From Flaccisagitta enflata (lineage: Eukaryota > Chaetognatha > Sagittoidea > Aphragmophora), in assembly GCA_965153355.1 (NCBI GenBank), contig OZ231127.1:88598001-88662000 (forward strand): DNA of 64,000 bases, given 5' to 3'. The notes below the pieces were generated by a model, which had not been told where the DNA came from, did not search any database, and saw only the letters and a program-made list of their open reading frames with translations. How positions within the stretch are numbered: the stretch's first letter is position 1; each line of letters begins with the position of its first letter. Below, piece after piece: positions 57,768 through 64,000 of this stretch. The position numbers and the translations under genes are program-made.

Positions 57768-58060
57768 GATGAATGATGTGGACATAATTTTTTGATTTGT
57801 TGTACAGACACTTCACCGCACTTGACGCCAAATAGACCTTTCAGCCTGTCATAGCCAAGTGCATTGGAGTGGCCAGGGAAGATATGCATTGAGGTGAATG
57901 ATGTGGACATTATTTTTTTATTTGTTGTACAGACACCTCACTGCACTTGACACCAAACAGACCTTTCAGCCTGTCATAGCCAAGTGCATTGGAGTGGCCA
58001 GGGAAGATATGCATTGAGATGGCTAATGAGGACATTATTTCAATTTGATTGTACAGGCAT
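57640..58060. repeat. 125-bp tandem repeat, about 3.4 units
   Basis: The CCAAGTGCATTGGAGTGGCC anchor recurs at 57730, 57855 and 57980 (period 125). Units carry TTGTTGTACAGACACTTCAC, GACACCAAACAGACCTTTCA and GGGAAGATATGCATTGAGAT. Confidence 0.93.
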
Positions 58061-59284
58061 GAGCTATGTCATGCCCACGTAGATAAGGTTGTGGTCTAGT
58101 TTAAAATGAGATTAAGTTTAACAAAATTTCTAATAGAGTTTTAAAATGAGATTAAGTTTAACACCAAATTTCTAATACAGTTTCTCAAGGATGATTTATT
58201 ACATACCCAGATATTTGGCGGGAAGCGTAGAGGCGAAGTAACCCAGATAAAGAGAGTTTTGTGTAGAAGAAATTTTGAGGGAGGATGCATTCTCGGGAGG
58301 TAGAAATGGAAAAAGAAGCGGGACCAGAGAAAGAAAGGTGGGATTGGGAAAGAAAGATTTTTCAAGGATTCGAACAATGTGTTGCTAGGGAAGATTTGAG
58401 GTAAAAGTTGTGTATGTGGACTAAAGTAGAAGAGAGAGACGGGAATCAAGGGAAGTTATTCGACAGGTTTCTTGTGTAGAGGAAGAAGAAGACATGAGGG
58501 CTTTAAGGCTTGGACAAAGAAGAATGTTGAGGGGTATGGGCGGAAATTGGGGAAGTGATGGGGATGAAGATGAAGTGGGAAGAATGATGGGCTGGAGGTG
58601 AGGGGGGTATGGGGTGAAAGAAACCATTCATTTTTTTAGCCATTTCCATCTTTTACTCCCTGTTTTTCTTCATCATTTTTTTTTCAACTATTTCTTCCAT
58701 TTTCCCCACCTGTGTTAGGCCACAAGGGTCCTTTTGTATGAATTGAACAACATTACTTTACAACAAAAAATCTGATAAGGACAAGAGCCTTGGGAGCTCT
58801 AACTGGTGTTTCATCCGGACCCCTCACAGCTATCCTTAGTATTATCAAAATTCACCTCAAACCTTACCACATAGCGGCTCAATAGATTCACATCAACAGT
58901 AAGAAAAATCTATAATTGTCGGTTATTTGTAAAATGTGTAAGTGACAAAAAAGAATACCAGAAGAGTGTGCTGAACGCCCTAAATCCCTCACACCCATCT
59001 GTATGAATGACCCCCCCCCTTTTTTTCTTTTCCTCTCCCATTTTTGCGCTCATTAAATTTTCCGCAAGTTTGCCTTAACTGCATGCCCCAGGTCTAACAT
59101 GAGCTTTTTTTTTCTTTCCTCTTGTAAAGATGAATGGGGCACGATATTTGTAATAAATTCTGACACCTTTCTTTTATCTGTTTCGCTTGCAGTAGAGGGA
59201 AGGTTGGTTTGACCTCAGAAATATACTTGTTAAAAAATCCTTTTGGGCCTCAGAATGACTTTGAGTTCTGTAAGACATCATCCT
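58061..59284. other. Unique DNA with a short direct repeat
   Basis: AAAATGAGATTAAGTTTAAC occurs at about 58103 and 58142 as a direct duplication. The 58240-58620 stretch is purine-rich. No gene is recognised. Confidence 0.4.
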
Positions 59285-59370
59285 CTTGGGGGGCCGCTGC
59301 CTTGCTGTCATCCAGACTCCCTATCAACACAAGCAAATAGGGTACCGCTGCACCATTTATCGTCACATCA
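59285..59370. mobile_element. Element M end
   Basis: TTGGGGGGCCGCTGCCTTGC and AATAGGGTACCGCTGCACC, then ATTTATCGTCAC match the M tail at 20050-20120 and 49625-49700. The adjacent 19-bp array may be M-internal. Confidence 0.6.
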
Positions 59371-59389
59371 ATCCATATCCCTCGCCTCT

Positions 59390-60390
59390 TCCTATCCTTA
59401 ATCTATCATTACCTCCTCACTCCACTCTTTCCTACTCACTCCACTCTTTCCTACTCACCCCATTCTTTCCCACTCACTCCATCCTTTCCTCCTCAATCCA
59501 TCCTCAACTCCTCACTCCATCCTCACCTCCTCACTCCATCCTCACCTCCTTAATCTATCCTCACCTCCTCACCCCATCCTCATCTTCTCACCCCATCCTC
59601 ACCTCCTCACTCCATCCTCACCTCCTCAGTCAATCCTCACCTCCTCACTCCATCCTCACCTCCTCACCTCCTCACTCCATGCTCACCTCCACACTGCATC
59701 CTCACCTCCTCACCCCATCCTCAGGCATCCTCACCTCCTCACTCCATGCTCAACTCCTCACTCCATCCTCACCTCCTCACCCCATCCTCACCTCCTCACC
59801 CCATCTCACCTCCTCAATCCATCCTCACCTCCTCACCCCATCCTCACCTCCTCACTCCATGCTCACCTCCACACTCCATCGTCACCTCCACACCCCATCC
59901 TCAGGCATCCTCACCTCCTCACTCCATGCTCAACTCCTCACTCCATCCTCACCTCCTCACTCCATCCTTACCTCCTCAATCCATTCTCACCTCCTCACTC
60001 TATTCTCACCTCCTCACCTCCTCACTCCATGCTCACCTCCACACTGCATCCTCACCTCCTCACCCCATCCTCAGGCATCCTCACCTCTTCACTCCATGCT
60101 CAACTCCTCACTCCATCCTCACCTCCTCACCCCATCCTCACCTCCTCACCCCATCTCACCTCCTCAATCCATCCTCACCTCCTCACCTCCTCACCCCGCC
60201 CTCACCTCCTCACCCCATCCTCACCTCCTCACCCCATCCTCACCTCCTCACCCCATCCTCACCTCCATACCCCATCCTCACCTCCTCACCCCATCCTTAC
60301 CTCCTCACCTCCTCGCTCCATCTTCATCTCCTCACTCCATCCTCACCTCCTCACTCCATCCTCACCTCCTCACCTCCTCACTTCATTCTG
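59390..60390. repeat. 19-bp minisatellite, about 1 kb
   Basis: The unit CTCACCTCCTCACTCCATC (19 bp, with CCCC, CAAT and GGCATC variants) repeats about 50 times. A larger unit bearing CCCATCCTCAGGCATCCTC recurs at about 59715, 59895 and 60065. 19 is not a multiple of three and the unit has no stops in any frame, so three overlapping frames are open. None is a gene. Confidence 0.96.
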
Positions 60391-60634
60391 TCCTCTCTTC
60401 TCATTTTCCTGTTGTTTTTCTGTTTCGCGCTGCTCACGTTTCTCTGGGATATGCGATTGTTTCCTTCCGCTTCATGTTAACACCAGATTTTCCCATTTTT
60501 TTTGAGGGGGGGGGGAAGGGGGGGGTTGTTAGAGAGTGGGCAATAGCATTAAAGACAAGGTGTTTTCCATGAAGAAGAAATGCAATTATCACGAAATGAG
60601 GAGATTGCTTTATACCATTAATTATCTCCTATTA

Positions 60635-60814
60635 CAGATGAACCCCGCCCTAACGGACCTGCGAAAAACGGAATTCCACCTATAATGTATAATATATAAT
60701 TTTTTTTTCTCAACTTTATTCCTTTTTGTTTCCTTTATTAGCTATAAGAGCATTCCTGGTATAGCAGATAAGATTCATTAGTCCCTCTAAAACCGTTGGA
60801 ACGGGATTGAGCTG
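60635..60814. mobile_element. pogo-like MITE, 180 bp
   Basis: CAGATGAACCCCGCCCTAAC (left) and CAGCTCAATCCCGTTCCAAC (right, minus), flanked by TA at 60633-60634 and 60815-60816. Inverted AACGG/CCGTT sits just inside. Confidence 0.85.
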
Positions 60815-60816
60815 TA

Positions 60817-61148
60817 TTTAAAAATGGTGAACAGACATATCATCACTTCAGAAATTTTCCGTTACAACAATAAAAATGTGAAAATTGAGGACCCCGTTAC
60901 GAAAACATCAAAACAGAAATTCAAAATGAAACAAAACCCAACATCCAACGCGAGGGTATTGATGAGCATATATCTTGTCAATTGTTCTTGTGGTCTTTTT
61001 TTTTTGTCTTAAAACGTGAGGAAAGGAGGAAGGCCCTCTTGTATGCGTTTGCGCGAACGTGAAGCGCGCGTGTAGCCCCATCTATACTCTTTCTTTTTTG
61101 ATGTTTGCAAAGAGGCCTCTGGGAGCCTCACAAGTACTTTTCGGAGTG

Positions 61149-61150
<2 letters not shown>
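60817..61150. other. Unique DNA
   Basis: No gene or element is recognised. Confidence 0.35.

Positions 61151-61240
<90 letters not shown>
61151..61240. repeat. (GA)n microsatellite
   Basis: About 45 GA units. Confidence 0.95.
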
Positions 61241-61243
<3 letters not shown>

Positions 61244-61974
61244 AGATGAAGGATTTCAGCGCTTGCGGGGTTGTATAAGGAATGGTTTATGAAATGTCTC
61301 TTGAGGGAGTGTCGTACTATCTGAATCAATCAAAAAGTCAACTTTCTTTTTCTTTTTTTTTTATCTACTTTTGATTCAGGATTTTACTTTTGAAACTCGC
61401 AATGATGAAAGTAAATGAACGAGCCAATTATATGTGTCACAAATGGATTTCTGTCATTGCAAATAAAGAAACTATAAGTTTTAAAATGACCTTAAGGGAT
61501 GAATACAGTCATGTATCGTCATAAAAGAAATATCGATAATGATGTGAGGGCATGTTCAAGTTGTGTCCAAGGCAAATCCAGGGTCAAATGTGGTTTTTTG
61601 TGATTTTACGAAAAAACTAGCTTTTGAAAGCCACGGATTTTGTCGAAAAAATTTTTGTCATGACAGGTGTCATGTAAGTGTTGATTACCATACATGTACA
61701 GTAAAGGATCTTTCAGAGGTGCGGAATAACCGAGTTTGACTGTAAAGGCAACGAGGTAAAAATAACTCTGTAAATAGTAAGATTCTTACACACTCTGTAT
61801 ATACTATAAGTTTCAGCTTGCTGGAAAAAGCCGTCTAGGAATAACAGCCGCGAAAAGATTACGTGGTTTTGACTATGAGAGATTATGTCAGGATTCTCCA
61901 ACCCAAGTGCAATTAGAAGTGACACGAGGTTACGTCATGTAATTCTTTTGTCGTCGAATGAACATGTAGATTAG
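61241..61974. other. AT-rich unique DNA
   Basis: No gene or element is recognised. A 70-codon minus-strand frame at 61713-61925 lacks any domain. Confidence 0.35.
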
Positions 61975-62239
61975 TGCACTACCCAATTTCATGAATTAAC
62001 AATCGCGCGACAAACACTGCTGGTCTCAAAGAAAAGAAAAAAGCAGCTGAAAAATGCGCGAAAGCGAAGAAAAATAGAAAGCGGGATTGGAGACAAGATA
62101 ACAAAAGGAGGCGGGGCAGGAAAGGCTGGGATTCAGGGAAGCGGCGATGGATTGGGGGAGAGCGCTTGTCCAGAGCCGCAGGACGAAGCCGTCTGTCGTT
62201 GCCAAGAAACCACATCAAACAATGATGACGGAACAACAG
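61975..62239 (+). other. Candidate host exon with 3' splice-donor-like end
   Basis: A non-repetitive open frame follows a TAG (61972-61974). It encodes a basic stretch (QTLLVSKKRKKQLKNARKRR), a Gly-rich stretch (KGGGAGKAGIQGSGDG) and an acidic Cys-containing end (CPEPQDEAVCRCQE). It runs into AACAACAG/GTAATC, a possible donor, after which T-rich text and (TTTC)n begin. A second overlapping frame is also open, which weakens the case. No family is recognised. Confidence 0.25.
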
Positions 62240-62311
62240 GTAATCTACGCGTCGTTATTATTGTTTTGCTTTTTTTTTCACGCTTTCAACGGGACTTGTC
62301 GTTACTAGAAA

Positions 62312-62370
62312 GATTGTGGATGAGGGTTGTGCGTCCCTGCCCACCCATCCGCAACGATGCCGGGACCGTG
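62312..62370 (+). mobile_element. HPE family B fragment, 3' part
   Basis: GTGGATGAGGGTTGTGCGTC, CCTGCCCACCCATCCGCAAC, GATGCCGGGACCGTGGTCGC. The hairpin and terminus are missing. Confidence 0.65.
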
Positions 62371-62372
62371 GT

Positions 62373-62605
<233 letters not shown>

Positions 62606-62825
62606 TTCTTCCTCCTTGGCATTAGACGTTAGCCGTCTTTTTTTGGAATGATTATCATTACAAGCACGTCCACATGTGCACCTTATTTTGTACTGTAGAG
62701 CACGAAAACTGCAAAACCGCCCGTCGAAGTCTTCTACACAACTGCATCGTCGATCACAGTAGCAAAACTTTCAACTCGTCCTCTACAAGACAGCGCAGGA
62801 TCGATCTTTCTCAAGATTTTCCCAA

Positions 62826-62828
<3 letters not shown>

Positions 62829-62901
<73 letters not shown>
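62829..62901. repeat. (GA)n microsatellite
   Basis: About 36 GA units, then ACACACAGACA text. Confidence 0.95.
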
Positions 62902-62911
<10 letters not shown>

Positions 62912-63149
62912 CATAACCAGAGACACACAGACAGAGATCACAACAGAAAGAGACATTTGAAAACATTTCATGTATTTACAGGTGAGAGTACAAAGGTCTG
63001 GTAGACCAAGAACGTGATCATGTGACAAGTTGTTATTTGGAAAATTAAAAGAAGCATTTTTCAAGCTGTCATACACCTGCCTGGTAAGCGCGAGCTCACG
63101 GTATATATCATTTTGTAAAGATGACCCGGTGTTTCTTGAAACAAGCCTC

Positions 63150-63255
<106 letters not shown>

Positions 63256-63328
63256 CGCATGCAGACACTGGCGCACTCAAAAACAAAGACACGCATTCAA
63301 AATGATAGACATAAACAAAGATAGATGT

Positions 63329-63550
63329 AACAAGTGACGTAGGGTCACAATATCATTAGGGACAGATGGGCAACCCCAATCTATTCCCTACTCCATCCCA
63401 TGCTCACTCACACAGAGAAAGACAATCATGACTGCAGCATCAAAAATGCGCATTTTCACACTTTTTGACTCGATCACCGAGGACCAATAGATGTTCGGAC
63501 CAACGGATGGACGGACAATACCTCTTTTAGAGTTGCGTGTCTGCAACAAA
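63329..63550 (-). mobile_element. HPE family B copy
   Basis: AACAAGTGACGTAGGGTCAC, AATATCATTAGGGACAGATG, CCCATGCTCACTCACACAG, TTTTTGACTCGATCACCGAG, GGACCAACGGATGG, CCTCTTTTAG, hairpin AGTTGCGTGTCTGCAAC. Confidence 0.87.
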
Positions 63551-63780
63551 TAAGACAGCCTGACCAAGTTTGACAAAAAATTGACGGAGAGAAACAGGGA
63601 CAGACACAAACACAGATGGAAATATCAGACATGATAATTGACGAACAGAGATATGTTTTGTTCTTTGCAGGCTGTATGGCGTATGCATTTGACAATTACA
63701 AAAAACGTGGGAAAGATCTATCCAATATGATATCATCAGCAGGAAAAGACGCGCGCTGCAGCGATAAAGACAATGGTAAA

Positions 63781-63783
<3 letters not shown>

Positions 63784-63853
<70 letters not shown>
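63784..63853. repeat. (GT)n microsatellite
   Basis: About 35 GT units. Confidence 0.96.
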
Positions 63854-63854
<1 letters not shown>

Positions 63855-64000
63855 TACAGAATTTTTTTTACTTCCTACGAGCGCAATTTTCCCAACTTAA
63901 ACTTCCTACTGGCAATCTTATTGGCGTGGTATCTCTTGAAAGAAAAAAAATTTAATATCTATGAGAAAGTTTAAAAAAGATGAGAAAAAGAAATGCATAT

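Noticed and set aside
59286-60572. 428-codon frame rich in Ser/Pro/His
   Set aside because: A 19-bp pyrimidine-rich minisatellite without stops in any frame; three overlapping frames are equally open.

Overview
This window is eukaryotic, repeat-dominated, apparently intergenic DNA. I found no rRNA, tRNA, CRISPR array, bacterial-type operon or complete protein-coding gene. The host cannot be named from sequence alone. The mix of very long dinucleotide arrays, Tc1/mariner-, pogo- and hAT-like miniature elements, and a large population of tetranucleotide-bearing hairpin elements fits a metazoan best. Marine invertebrates such as molluscs or echinoderms are plausible, but that is an inference. 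Nearly every long open frame here is a translation of a tandem repeat, such as poly-Leu, poly-Glu, (SL)n, (TH)n or (MM)n, and is not a gene.

The most striking content is about 40 copies of what I call the hairpin-ended element (HPE) superfamily. Each copy starts with a T-run and a short hairpin, for example AGTCGCGTGCACGCGACT. Next come a line like CTATAAGAGGCTTTGTCC and a (GTCC/GTCG)n stretch, then a family-specific body. Near the far end there is an inverted repeat of the hairpin's first arm, and the copy ends in GGCCTTGTT or, in family B, GTCACTTGTT. Hairpin arms and distal repeat change together between families: A1 GTGC/GCAC, A2 GGAC/GTCC, B AGTTGCGGAC, C AGGTGCGAC, D AGATGCGTC, E AGTCGCTGGC. 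The architecture resembles Helentron-associated non-autonomous elements (DINE-1 and pearl-like, from memory), but no Rep/helicase gene lies in the window.

Other mobile DNA has resolvable ends. There is an 8-bp-TSD hAT-like element at 45143-46517, and a heavily invaded relative at 17188-20242. Two hAT-like MITEs also have exact 8-bp TSDs (24909-25215 and 53971-54482). Two related Tc1/mariner elements with TA TSDs still encode transposase C-termini (3951-4542 and 17975-18565). Two long palindromic MITEs are flanked by TA (21295-21912 and 48092-48690). A trio of pogo-like MITEs measures 174-180 bp. A fold-back family has CGGCCAG ends and 4-bp TSDs, and a second palindromic family sits at 11.8 and 27.7 kb.

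Layout: 0-4.5 kb holds unique AT-rich DNA, (CT)n, (AC)n, a 54-bp minisatellite and the first Tc1 element. 4.5-11 kb is microsatellites plus HPEs. 11-16.5 kb holds a palindromic MITE, HPEs and a 48-bp minisatellite. 16.8-20.3 kb is a nest of elements three levels deep. 20.3-27 kb holds a 109-bp array, a 618-bp palindrome, HPEs and hAT MITEs. 27-37 kb is microsatellites, a ~155-bp array and (GTT)n. 37-43 kb includes the 91-bp satellite. 43-50 kb holds the intact hAT-like element, a 0.7-kb (CT)n and MITEs. 50-56 kb holds (GT)n, (CT)n and a split (ATC)n array. 56-64 kb holds a 125-bp array, a 19-bp minisatellite, a pogo-like MITE and final microsatellites. Two or three short frames are weak candidates for host exons.
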